DNA of 64,000 bases from Variovorax sp. OK212. Its GTDB lineage: Bacteria > Pseudomonadota > Gammaproteobacteria > Burkholderiales > Burkholderiaceae_C. The translations under genes and the position numbers were made by a program. The notes beneath the pieces are model-generated. The model made no database searches and had not been told where the DNA came from. It saw only the letters and a list, made by a program, of their open reading frames with translations. The stretch spans positions 124,001-188,000 of the forward strand of contig NZ_FOLP01000010.1 in NCBI RefSeq assembly GCF_900112425.1, written 5' to 3'. This document shows, in pieces, positions 7,745 through 15,991 of the stretch (its first letter is position 1; the number at the start of each line of letters is the position of its first letter).

Positions 7745-10531
7745 ATGCAGCAGCACCCCACACCCCGGATCCTCGAAACCAAGCTCAGCCCGCCGGCCTT
7801 CGTCGCCACGCAGGTGCCGCGCGCGGCCCTCGGCGAAGGCGCCGCGGCGGCGGCCGTGAAACTGGTGCTGGTGCGCGCGCCGGCCGGCTTCGGCAAGACC
7901 ACCGCCATGGCGCAGATGCGCGAGCGCATGGAGGCGCAGGGCATCGCCACCGCATGGCTCACGCTGGACCGCGCGGACAACGACGTGTCGCGCTTCCTGC
8001 ATTGCCTGGCCGAGGCGGTGCAGCGCCTGGGCGTGGAAGCGCCGCGCTTTCACGGCATGCACGGCATGCACAGCACCCAGGGCAGCCACGGCCCCTTCGA
8101 CGCCGTGGCCGCGCTCGCCGCGCACGACTCGCCCTTCACGCTGTTCCTCGACGACTTCGAGGTGGTGCAGGAACCGGCCGTGCTGGGCCTGGTGCGCGAG
8201 ATCGTCGAGCACCTGCCGCGCCGCGGGCAGATCGTGATCGGCTCGCGCAGCCTGCCCGACCTGGGCCTGGGCCGGCTGCGCGCGCGCGGGCAGCTGATGG
8301 AGATCGACACCGACCGCCTGCGCTTCAGCCTGGAGGAGACCACCGCCTTCTTCGCGTTGCGCCTGGCCCATGCGGCACCGCAACAAGCCACGCACGCCAC
8401 CGGCGCATTGCCGCCCGACATGCTCTCGCAGCTGCACCGCAAGACCGAAGGCTGGGTGGCCGCGCTGTGGCTCGCGTCGATGGCGCTGGAGCGCCACGGC
8501 ACCGAGACCGGCTTCGTCGAGCGCTTCTCGGGCTCCGACCGCGCCGTGGCCGACTACCTGGCCGAAGACGTGCTCGCGCACCAGCCCAAGGAGATCCGCG
8601 ACTTCCTGCTGCGCACCAGCATCCTGCGCCAGCTCGACGCGTCGGTGTGCCAGGCGCTGTGCCCGCGCGTGGACTGCGCGGCCATCCTCGAAAGGCTGGC
8701 GGCGTCGAACCTGTTCGTCACGCGCATGGGGGGCGAAGGCGGTGCGGGAGGCGACGGCGACGGCGATGCGTGGCGCTACCACAGCCTGTTCGCCGACTTC
8801 CTGCGCGCGCAGCTCGTGCGCGAGATGCCCGGCGAGCTCGAGCGCCTGCACCTCGCGGCCTCGGGCTGGTACGAGTCGCACGAGCGCCCGGTGCCGGCCA
8901 TCGACCACGCCATCGAGGGCGGCGACCATCCGCATGCGCTGACGCTGCTCGACAGCTATGCAGCGCAGTTTCTCGAGCAGGGCCGCATGCGCATGCTGGC
9001 GCGCTGGTTCTCGGCCATTCCGGAACACCAGCTGCGCGAGCACCCGTTCCTGCAGCCGATCTCGCTGTGGGCCACCTGCTTCACGCACGGCCCGTGGGAC
9101 GCGATGCGCCAGCTCGACAAGTCGGGCTGCCTCGACAGCCCCATTGCCGAGGTGCGCGCGAGCGCCCACACGCTGGTGCCGCTGCTGCTGGCCATGCAGG
9201 ACCGCCACGACGAGGCCTACGAAGCCGGCCGCCAGAGCCTCGCGCGCCTGCCCACCGGCCTGGCCTTCGCCGACAGCGTGCTGCTCAACGCGATGGCCCA
9301 CATCCTGGCCGTGCGCGGCGATCCGCACGAGGCGCGCCGCCTGCTCGAGGTGGCGCGGCGCGAGCAGGGCAACAGCAGCTTCAACCGCATGTACACCGAG
9401 TCGCTGGCCGGCCTGTTCGACCTGCACGAAGGCCGGCTGCGGCAGGCCACCGCGCGGCTGCGCATGGCCGTCGACTCGACCTACGCCACCCACTCGGCAC
9501 ATGCCGCGTCGTACAACCACAGCCACGGCAACGCCTGGGCCGGCCTGCTCTACGCGGGCGCGGTGTACGAGACCAACCAGCTGGTGCAGGCCGAGCACCT
9601 GCTCAACGTGTACCTGCCGCTGGCGCGCGACGTGGGCCTGCCCGACCACATGATCCTGAGCCACGTGATGCGCTCGCGCCTCGCGTTCCATGCGGGGGAT
9701 ATCGATGCGGCGTTCCAGGCCCTGACCGAGCTCGAGTACCTCGGCCACCACCGGCAGTTGCCGCGCGTGGTGGCCGGCGCCAAGCTGGAGCGCTCGCGCA
9801 TGCTGCTGCTGCAGGGCAACGGCCCCGCGTCGCACGACGAACTGCTGCGCGCCGACGAGCCCGCGCTGTGGGACCGCGAACGGCGCCAGCGCCTGCCCGC
9901 GCACGACCTCGACTACCTCGCGCTCGCCAGGGCGCGCTGGGACATCGCTTTCGGCGACGCGCGCGCGGCACTGGCCGTGCTCGACGCGGAACTGCACGCC
10001 GCGCTGGCCTGCGCCCGCAACCGCCGCGCGCTCACGCTGCGGGTGCTGCGCGCGCTGGCGCTGCAGCGCGCGGGCGACCTGCCGGCCGCGCTCGACCAGA
10101 TCGGCGTGGTGCTGCAGGCCGCGAGCCAGGAAGGCTTCATGCGGCTGATCCTCGACGAAGGGCCTGCCGTGGGCGCGCTGGTGCATCGCTATGCGGCGGT
10201 GCAGCAGGAAAGCCATGCGCACGGCGGCCAGCAGGCCGGCGACCCGATCCTGGCGGACTACCTGCAGCGGCTGCTGCAGGCCGCCGGGCCGGCACCGGTC
10301 GGCGAGGCCGAGGCACCGAGCGGCGACGCGATGAAGGAGCCGCTCACGCGCAAGGAAATCCGCGTGCTGCAGCTGCTGGCCGAGGGCTACTCGAACAACG
10401 CGATGGCCGAGAAGCTGTTCGTGTCGGACAGCACGGTGCGCACGCACCTGCGCAACATCAACATGAAGCTCGATGCGAAGAGCCGGACGCAGGCCGTGGC
10501 CATCGCGCGCAAGCTCGGCGTCATTCGTTAA
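7745..10531 (+). CDS. Large MalT/AlkS-type LuxR transcriptional regulator
   Basis: A 928-aa ATP-dependent activator of the MalT family. The N-terminus has a Walker A loop (APAGFGKTT, about residues 45-53) and a Walker B-like LFLDDFE, followed by an arm and a long tetratricopeptide-like sensor region. The C-terminal LuxR DNA-binding domain reads LTRKEIRVLQLLAEGYSNN and continues through VSDSTVRTHLRNI. Such regulators bind an inducer in the central domain and activate adjacent catabolic genes. It is divergent from the SDR gene at 6859-7641, the most likely target. The ATG at 7745 begins MQQHPTPRILETKLSPP, the usual N-terminus of the family; a frame extension upstream to 7673 looks spurious. The inducer is not predictable. 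Confidence 0.85.
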   Translation: MQQHPTPRILETKLSPPAFVATQVPRAALGEGAAAAAVKLVLVRAPAGFGKTTAMAQMRERMEAQGIATAWLTLDRADNDVSRFLHCLAEAVQRLGVEAPRFHGMHGMHSTQGSHGPFDAVAALAAHDSPFTLFLDDFEVVQEPAVLGLVREIVEHLPRRGQIVIGSRSLPDLGLGRLRARGQLMEIDTDRLRFSLEETTAFFALRLAHAAPQQATHATGALPPDMLSQLHRKTEGWVAALWLASMALERHGTETGFVERFSGSDRAVADYLAEDVLAHQPKEIRDFLLRTSILRQLDASVCQALCPRVDCAAILERLAASNLFVTRMGGEGGAGGDGDGDAWRYHSLFADFLRAQLVREMPGELERLHLAASGWYESHERPVPAIDHAIEGGDHPHALTLLDSYAAQFLEQGRMRMLARWFSAIPEHQLREHPFLQPISLWATCFTHGPWDAMRQLDKSGCLDSPIAEVRASAHTLVPLLLAMQDRHDEAYEAGRQSLARLPTGLAFADSVLLNAMAHILAVRGDPHEARRLLEVARREQGNSSFNRMYTESLAGLFDLHEGRLRQATARLRMAVDSTYATHSAHAASYNHSHGNAWAGLLYAGAVYETNQLVQAEHLLNVYLPLARDVGLPDHMILSHVMRSRLAFHAGDIDAAFQALTELEYLGHHRQLPRVVAGAKLERSRMLLLQGNGPASHDELLRADEPALWDRERRQRLPAHDLDYLALARARWDIAFGDARAALAVLDAELHAALACARNRRALTLRVLRALALQRAGDLPAALDQIGVVLQAASQEGFMRLILDEGPAVGALVHRYAAVQQESHAHGGQQAGDPILADYLQRLLQAAGPAPVGEAEAPSGDAMKEPLTRKEIRVLQLLAEGYSNNAMAEKLFVSDSTVRTHLRNINMKLDAKSRTQAVAIARKLGVIR

Positions 10532-10557
10532 TACCAAAGACAACAAAAATCTTCGGG

Positions 10558-10578
10558 AACGCCTTTTCATGCGGCGTT
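10558..10578. other. Small hairpin after the LuxR-type gene
   Basis: The 232-nt spacer between the LuxR-type gene and the first AP2-like gene starts with a locally A/T-rich stretch and has a 6-bp inverted repeat aacgcc/ggcgtt with a 9-nt loop. There is no T-run after it, so a terminator is doubtful. The rest of the spacer shows no recognisable element. Confidence 0.25.
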
Positions 10579-10763
10579 GTACTTACCTGTCATCACAACG
10601 ACTACGGATTTCGGTGATATCCCCCACCCCCGGCAGTCCCTAGCATTTCCCTCGAGATCAGAGCCTTCCAACTGCCGCGATAGCCCAAAGGCGCGTGGCA
10701 CCCGGAGGAAAGTCGCGCCCAGCGAAGCCACTCAACAGAGAGCGCCATCGAGCTGAAGCCACC

Positions 10764-11594
10764 ATGCCCAAAGGAATTCCCAACCCCGCCGCCATGTACG
10801 GCATCTACCTGCGTGCCTGGGGGTACGAGGTGTCGATCGTGCGCAACGGCACCCGTTACTACAAGCAGTTCGGCCGCGCCAGCTACGGCAGCGACGAGCA
10901 GGCGCTGCTGCAGGCGCAGGACTGGCGCGACGAGACCGTGCGCAACGTGCCGCCGGTGCCGCGCCGCGCGCGGGCCGAGAAGCTGCGCGTGAACAACACC
11001 ACCGGCGTGTCGGGCGTCTTCGCTCAGATCGATTCGGAAGGCAAGGTGCGCGCCTGGGTGGCCAAGACCTACCTGGGCCAGGACGAGATCCTGCGCACCG
11101 ACTTTCCCGTGAACGCGGTGGGCGACGCCGCGCAGGCGCTGGCCATCGAGGAACGCGCGCGCCAGCTCGAGCGCATGGCGGGGCTGGCCAGGCTGCACCC
11201 GGCCGAGGAAATGATCCGCACGGCGCCGGTGCCGCCGCCGACCATCGCCGAGCTGCGCTCGCCCAAGCGCTCGAAGTCGGAGATCAAGCGCAGCACCAAC
11301 TCCAGCGGGGTGAGCGGCGTGCATTTCAAGTCGCCCAATGTCGGCCACCCGGGCTACTGGCTGGCCATCACGTACACGGCCGGCAAGGGCAGCGTGAGCA
11401 AGGCCTTCTCCATCAAGGAACACGGCCCCGACGGCGCCAAGCGCCTGGCCATCGAGGAGCGCGAGCGCCAGCTCGAACAGAAACTGATGCACGTCAGCAA
11501 CACCGCCGACACCGGCCACGCGCTCACCATTCCCTACCGCAAGGAGCCGCGCCCCCACGGCATGGCGGTTGCCGGGGCGAGGCAGGCGCAGTGA
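10764..11594 (+). CDS. AP2-like repeat protein, copy 1 (unknown function)
   Basis: A 276-aa basic protein made of related modules. Module 1 (about residues 19-55) contains YEVSIVRNGTRYYKQFGRAS. Modules 2 (77-136) and 3 (178-239) start with NNTTGVSGVF and TNSSGVSGVH, continue with a W-A/L-x-x-Y strand, and end in a charged helix (AIEERARQLE, AIEERERQLE). N-x-S/T-GVSGV followed by a W-containing strand and an Ala/Arg helix is the pattern of AP2/integrase-type DNA-binding folds, best known in plants and phage homing enzymes. No nuclease or recombinase domain is attached. The next gene is a clear paralogue. DNA binding is inference; I do not recognise a characterised homologue. The start MPKGIPNP matches the paralogue MPKGVPNS. 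Confidence 0.7.
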   Translation: MPKGIPNPAAMYGIYLRAWGYEVSIVRNGTRYYKQFGRASYGSDEQALLQAQDWRDETVRNVPPVPRRARAEKLRVNNTTGVSGVFAQIDSEGKVRAWVAKTYLGQDEILRTDFPVNAVGDAAQALAIEERARQLERMAGLARLHPAEEMIRTAPVPPPTIAELRSPKRSKSEIKRSTNSSGVSGVHFKSPNVGHPGYWLAITYTAGKGSVSKAFSIKEHGPDGAKRLAIEERERQLEQKLMHVSNTADTGHALTIPYRKEPRPHGMAVAGARQAQ

Positions 11595-11646
11595 GGCAGG
11601 CGCGCGGCGACGGCGACAGTGCCGCCGCTGCGAAACCGTCACGCGT

Positions 11647-11677
11647 CTTGGGTCAGGTGGGTCAGGTCTTGGGTCAG
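11647..11677. repeat. Short tandem gggtcag repeats between the AP2-like paralogues
   Basis: Three copies of gggtcag at 11650, 11659 and 11671, with cttgggtcag recurring at a 21-bp interval. They lie in the 185-nt spacer before the second paralogue, about 100 nt upstream of its ATG, and could be regulator sites or a slippage remnant. Confidence 0.6.
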
Positions 11678-11779
11678 AATGGCTGCGAGAAACGGGCGCC
11701 AACGAGCCTCGGGCGACTTGGGGAGTCCATCGAAACCAGCGGCAAGGCCGCTGGGAAGCAAAGCAGCAGCACGTCGAGC

Positions 11780-12643
11780 ATGCCCAAAGGTGTTCCCAAT
11801 TCCGCCGCCCTGTACGGCATTTGTGCCAGGCCCTGGGGTTTCGAGGTTTCGTTGATCCGCAACGGCGTGCGCTATTACAGGCAGTTCGGCCGCGCCAGCT
11901 ACGGCGGCGAAGAGCAGGCGCTGCTGCAGGCCCAGGACTGGCGCGACCACATCGTGCGCAGCGTGCCGCCGGTGCCGCGCCGCGCGCGGGCCGAAAAAAT
12001 GCGCGCCAACAACAGCACCGGCGTGCCGGGCGTGTTCCACCGGCTCGCGCCGGGCGGCCGGGTGCGCGGCTGGCTGGCCAAGACCTACATCGCGCAGGAC
12101 GAGATCCTTCGCGCCGACTTTCCGGTCGCGGGCCTGGGCGACGCGGCGCAGATGCTGGCCATCCGCGAGCGCACCCAGCAGCTCGACCGCATGACGGGGC
12201 TGGTGCACCTGCACCCGGCCGAGGAGGCAATCCGCATGGGGCTGTCGGCGCATGCGGGCGGCCCGCGCGCGGCCAAGCGCTCCAAGTCCGAGATCACGCG
12301 GCGCAACAACACCAGCGGCGTGAGCGGCGTGCACTTCAAGACGCCGAACCCGAACCATCCGGGCTACTGGCTCGCCATCACCTACAGCACGGCCAAGGGC
12401 AGCGTGAGCAAGGCCTTCTCGGTCAAGGCGCACGGCAGCGACATGGCCAGGAACCTGGCCATTGCCGAGCGGCAGCGCCAGCTGGCCGAGAAGCTGCGCG
12501 CCGATGAAGCCGCATCGGCGCAGGCGGCGGCTGCGTCGCCACTCGAACCCGCCAAGCCCCGCAAGGGCCGTGAACCAGCCGAGTCCCGCGCGCCAGGGAC
12601 GCCCAGGGCCCGCGCCACCTCCGGCCCCAAGCGTCCCCACTGA
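11780..12643 (+). CDS. AP2-like repeat protein, copy 2 (paralogue of preceding gene)
   Basis: A 287-aa paralogue of the preceding gene, aligning from MPKGVPNS onward: module 1 (FEVSLIRNGVRYYRQFGRAS), module 2 (NNSTGVPGVF, then WLAKTYIAQDEILRADFPV) and module 3 (NNTSGVSGVHFK, then YWLAITYSTAKGSVSKAFSV). The C-terminal 40 or so residues are a divergent Ala/Pro/Lys/Arg-rich tail, like a nonspecific nucleic-acid-binding extension. The ATG at 11780 is chosen because it is where similarity to copy 1 begins; the frame is open further upstream to 11591, but that part has no counterpart. No ribosome site is obvious. Tandem duplication with divergence, mostly in surface residues, suggests two retained functions. 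Confidence 0.7.
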   Translation: MPKGVPNSAALYGICARPWGFEVSLIRNGVRYYRQFGRASYGGEEQALLQAQDWRDHIVRSVPPVPRRARAEKMRANNSTGVPGVFHRLAPGGRVRGWLAKTYIAQDEILRADFPVAGLGDAAQMLAIRERTQQLDRMTGLVHLHPAEEAIRMGLSAHAGGPRAAKRSKSEITRRNNTSGVSGVHFKTPNPNHPGYWLAITYSTAKGSVSKAFSVKAHGSDMARNLAIAERQRQLAEKLRADEAASAQAAAASPLEPAKPRKGREPAESRAPGTPRARATSGPKRPH

Positions 12644-12747
12644 CCCTGCGTGCCTTGCCCCTGCTCCGGCCTCGCCGACGCGCGGGGCCCGGCGGCCCCC
12701 GCATGCCCGAACCCATCTCCCAGCCCCGCCCCGAAGGCGGTGACTCC

Positions 12748-13125
12748 ATGACCCACAAATCACTCCACCAACTGCTGCGCGTCGCGTCGCACCTGCTCGA
12801 CCAGGCCGCGGCCGACATCCGCGCGGCCGACCTCGCGCCGGTGCCCGACAACATCCAGCGCATCGGACGCGCGCTGATCGAAGTGATCGAGGTGCAGCGG
12901 CAGATCTACACGGCGCAGCCCGAGCTGCAGCCCAAGTCGCTGGCCGCGTCGCCGCGCGAGCTCGAGGCCAACCGGCTCTTCACGCAGTTCACGCTCGAAG
13001 CGCTGGAGCTCGAGGACGCGGGCGACCCCGAGGCCGCGCGCGAGAAGTACACCGAGTTCATCGGCCTGTCGCCGTCGTACCCGCACCGGGAGATTGCGCG
13101 GGCGGAGATTCGCCGGCTGTCCTGA
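12748..13125 (+). CDS. Small TPR-like protein of unknown function
   Basis: A 125-aa soluble protein, mostly helical, with no signal peptide. The N-terminal half (HQLLRVASHLLDQAAADIR, then IGRALIEVIEVQRQIY) looks like an amphipathic helical hairpin. The C-terminal third (ALELEDAGDPEAAREKYTEF, then PSYPHREIARAEIRRL) resembles one tetratricopeptide unit. The ATG at 12748 has gaaggcggtgactcc before it, giving a fair ribosome site; an in-frame ATG at 12703 is less likely. It follows the AP2-like pair by 104 nt on the same strand and converges on the acyl-CoA dehydrogenase block. Function unknown. Confidence 0.65.
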   Translation: MTHKSLHQLLRVASHLLDQAAADIRAADLAPVPDNIQRIGRALIEVIEVQRQIYTAQPELQPKSLAASPRELEANRLFTQFTLEALELEDAGDPEAAREKYTEFIGLSPSYPHREIARAEIRRLS

Positions 13126-13156
13126 GGGCGGCCCTTTTCGGCGGCGCTGCTCGCCT

Positions 13157-14305
13157 TCACATCGCCCGCGAGATCACCTCTTTCATGATCTCGTTGGTGC
13201 CGCCGTAGATGCGCTGCACGCGCGCATCCGCGTACATGCGCGCCACCATGTACTCGCTCATGAAGCCGTAGCCGCCGAAGAGCTGCAGGCATTCGTCGAG
13301 CACGCGGCCCTGCGTCTCCGAGCCCCAGAGCTTGGCCATGGAGGCGGTGGCGGTGTCGAGCGTGCCGGCCACCAGGTCTTCGACGCAGCGGTCGATGAAG
13401 GCGCGGCCCACCTTGATCTGCGTGGCGATCTCGGCCAGCTTGAACTTGGTGTTCTGGAACTCGGCAATCGGCTTGCCGAAGGCCTTGCGGTCGCGCACGT
13501 AGCCGAGCGTGGCCTGGTAAGCGCCTTCCATGGTGGCCAGCGCGCTCAGGCCGATGATGGTGCGCTCGTACGGCAGGTCGCTCATGAGCTGGAAGAAGCC
13601 CTGCCCTTCCACGCCGCCCAACAGCGCATCGGCGCCCACGCGCACGTCGTCGAAGAAGAGCTCCGAGGTGTCCTGCGCCTTCATGCCGATCTTGTCGAGC
13701 ACGCGGCCCACGCGAAAGCCCTGGCAGCCCTCGGTCTCCACGATGAGGATCGACGTGCCCTTGGCGCCCTGCCCCGGGTCGGTCTTGCACACCACCAGCA
13801 CCACGCCCGCAAGAAAACCGTTGGTGATGAAGGTCTTCGAGCCGTTGACCACGTAGCCGCCGTCCGCCTTCTCGGCGCGCGTGCGCACGCCCTGCAGGTC
13901 GGAGCCCGTGCCGGGCTCGGTCATGGCGATGGCGCCCACCATCTCGCCGCGCGCCAGCAGCGGCAGGTAGCGGCGCTTCTGTTCGTCGGTGCCGTGGTTC
14001 AGGAAGTAGTGCGCCACGATGGAATGCACCGAGGTGCTCATGCCGTTGAGCCCGCGCCGCGCGGCCTCCTCGTAGAACACGGCCTCGTGGCGGAAGTCGC
14101 CGCCGCCGCCGCCGAACTCCTCGGGAATGTCGGCGCACAGCAGCCCGAGCGAGCCGGCCTTGCGCCAGATCTCGTGGCCCACGTGGCCGCGCTTGCGCGC
14201 CGCCTCGTCGCCGGGAAGCATCTCGGTCTCGATGAAGCGCACCACGTTGTCGCGGTACAGCTCCAGGTCTTCGTCGCTCCATGAGCGGCGGAAGTCGATG
14301 GACAT
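13157..14305 (-). CDS. Acyl-CoA dehydrogenase (long-chain/isovaleryl-type active site)
   Basis: Flavoprotein of 382 aa that would oxidise an acyl-CoA to the enoyl-CoA, passing electrons to ETF. Seen: ADIPEEFGGGGGDF, AMTEPGTGSDLQG (FAD loop), FGKPIAEFQNTKFKLA, QLFGGYGFM and the terminal IYGGTNEIMKEVI. The usual EGT glutamate is Gly (YGGT), and Glu247 in LPYERTII occupies the helix-G position used as base in long-chain and isovaleryl dehydrogenases, so activity is expected. It is the last gene of the minus-strand block pimC-pimD-racemase-ligase-dehydrogenase, 54 nt after the ligase. Substrate chain length cannot be set from sequence. A GGAG-type site precedes the ATG. Confidence 0.88.
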   Translation of the reverse strand: MSIDFRRSWSDEDLELYRDNVVRFIETEMLPGDEAARKRGHVGHEIWRKAGSLGLLCADIPEEFGGGGGDFRHEAVFYEEAARRGLNGMSTSVHSIVAHYFLNHGTDEQKRRYLPLLARGEMVGAIAMTEPGTGSDLQGVRTRAEKADGGYVVNGSKTFITNGFLAGVVLVVCKTDPGQGAKGTSILIVETEGCQGFRVGRVLDKIGMKAQDTSELFFDDVRVGADALLGGVEGQGFFQLMSDLPYERTIIGLSALATMEGAYQATLGYVRDRKAFGKPIAEFQNTKFKLAEIATQIKVGRAFIDRCVEDLVAGTLDTATASMAKLWGSETQGRVLDECLQLFGGYGFMSEYMVARMYADARVQRIYGGTNEIMKEVISRAM

Positions 14306-14359
14306 GGGGTCTCCTTGGTGGTCTCGTTCGTTTCGCTTGTCTTTGTTGCGCGTCCGGTC

Positions 14360-15919
14360 TCAGCCCACGCGGCGCGAGCGGCCGGCCCAGTAGGGGTCGC
14401 GCAGCTGGAACTTCTGCAGCTTGCCCGCCGCCGACAGCGGCAGCGCGTCGCGGAACTCCACGCTGCGCGGGCACTTGTAGCCGGCGATGTGCCCGCGGCA
14501 ATGCGCGATGACATCCGCCGCCTCCAGCGCCATGCCCTCGCGCCGCACGATCACCGCATGCACGCGCTCGCCCCACTTCTCGTCGGGCACGCCGATGACG
14601 GCGGACATCAGCACCTGCGGCAGCTGCGCGATGGCGTTCTCGACCTCGGCCGAATACACGTTCTCGCCGCCGCTCACGATCATGTCCTTCATGCGGTCGA
14701 CCACGTACACGAAACCTTCTTCGTCCATGTAGCCGCCGTCGCCGGTGTGCATCCAGCCGCCGCGCAGCGCGGCCTCGGTTTCCTGCGGCTTGTTCCAGTA
14801 GCCCTTCATCACCATCGGCCCGCGCGCGACGATCTCGCCGACCTGCCCGTGCGGCAGCTCGTGGTCGTCGCCGTCGACGATGCGCAGCTCGGCGATCGAG
14901 ATGGGCGTGCCGGCCGAGCGCAGCAGGCGCTCGCGCTCCGGCCCCGGCCGGTGGCAATGCGGCGCCAGCGCGGTGACCACCGGCGACAGCTCGGTCATGC
15001 CGTAGACCTGCGCGAACGCGGTGCCAGGAAAGGCGCGCATGGCCTGGTCGAGCAGCGCGGCGTCGATGGGCGCCGCGCCGTACGACAGCAGGCGCAGGCT
15101 CGACAGGTCGAACTCCGCGAAGCGCGGGTGCTCGATCACGCGCTTGATCATGGTCGGCACCAGGAACATCTCGGTGATGCGCGCCGACTGCAGCGTCTGC
15201 AGCACGGCCAGCTCGTCGAACATCGGCACCACGTGCACCGGCACCAGCCGCAGCAGGCTCTGCAGCGCGACGCCGCAGCCGGCCACGTGGAACATGGGCG
15301 CCGCGACGATGGCGGCGGCGTCGTGCGTGTCGCGCGGCAACGCAGCCACCGTGCCCAGCGCGTTGATGCACAGGCTGCCGTGCGTGAGCATCACGCCCTT
15401 GGGCTGGCCGGTGGTGCCGCCGGTGTACATGATGGCGGCGAGCTCGTCGCCGCCGTGCGGCGCGTCGTCGACCGGCGCGGCCTCGGCCAGCAGCGCCTCG
15501 TAGCCCAGCATGCCTTCGGGCACGGCGGCGTCGCCGCAATAGACCACCGTGCGCAGCGAGCGGGACAGCCCGCGCAGCGCGGGCACCATCGGCGCGAACA
15601 GGTCGTCCACCAGCAGGATGCGGGTGTCGCAGTCGTCCAGCGAGTACGCCACCTCCTTCGGGTTCCAGCGGATGTTCACGGGGTTGATCACGCCGCCGCC
15701 CCACCAGGTGCCGAAGAAGTATTCGACGAAGCGGTGCGAGTTGAGGCTCAGCATGCCGACCCGGTCGCCGCGGCCCATGCCCAGGCGCTGCAGCACGCCG
15801 CCCAGGCGCGCGACGCGGTCGGTGAACTCGGCGTGGTCGAGCCGCCTGGCGCCGCACACCACGGCGGTGGCGCCGGCCTTTTCGCGGCGGCCCTTGTGCA
15901 GGGGCTGGGTGAGGAACAT
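14360..15919 (-). CDS. AMP-dependent acyl-CoA synthetase
   Basis: Medium/long-chain acyl-CoA ligase (519 aa). The phosphate loop YTGGTTGQPKGVML is at residues 165-178, YGMTELSP is the adenylate-binding motif, MHTGDGGYMDEEG the hinge aspartate region, and DRMKDMIVSGGENV follows. The C-terminal LPLSAAGKLQKFQLR holds the adenylation lysine. It lies between the racemase gene (72 nt upstream) and the acyl-CoA dehydrogenase (54 nt downstream), so the three probably process one branched or dicarboxylic acid. It is distinct from aliA in both N-terminus and hinge sequence, so it is not a recent duplicate. The substrate is not identifiable. Confidence 0.88.
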   Translation of the reverse strand: MFLTQPLHKGRREKAGATAVVCGARRLDHAEFTDRVARLGGVLQRLGMGRGDRVGMLSLNSHRFVEYFFGTWWGGGVINPVNIRWNPKEVAYSLDDCDTRILLVDDLFAPMVPALRGLSRSLRTVVYCGDAAVPEGMLGYEALLAEAAPVDDAPHGGDELAAIMYTGGTTGQPKGVMLTHGSLCINALGTVAALPRDTHDAAAIVAAPMFHVAGCGVALQSLLRLVPVHVVPMFDELAVLQTLQSARITEMFLVPTMIKRVIEHPRFAEFDLSSLRLLSYGAAPIDAALLDQAMRAFPGTAFAQVYGMTELSPVVTALAPHCHRPGPERERLLRSAGTPISIAELRIVDGDDHELPHGQVGEIVARGPMVMKGYWNKPQETEAALRGGWMHTGDGGYMDEEGFVYVVDRMKDMIVSGGENVYSAEVENAIAQLPQVLMSAVIGVPDEKWGERVHAVIVRREGMALEAADVIAHCRGHIAGYKCPRSVEFRDALPLSAAGKLQKFQLRDPYWAGRSRRVG

Positions 15920-15991
15920 GGGTGAGGTCTCCGTGGTCGTCGTTGTCGTCGTTGTCTTGGCAGGGGTCGATCGGGTCGGCGGATCACCGGA

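Noticed and set aside
7688..10570. A 960-codon open frame on the minus strand opposite the LuxR-type regulator
   Set aside because: It is an antisense shadow produced by high GC at third positions; it has Arg/His/Ala-rich composition with no domain, while the plus strand has clear Walker and LuxR motifs.
10764..12643. AP2-like pair as phage integrases or homing endonucleases
   Set aside because: No tyrosine recombinase, HNH or GIY-YIG residues are present and no phage genes are nearby.
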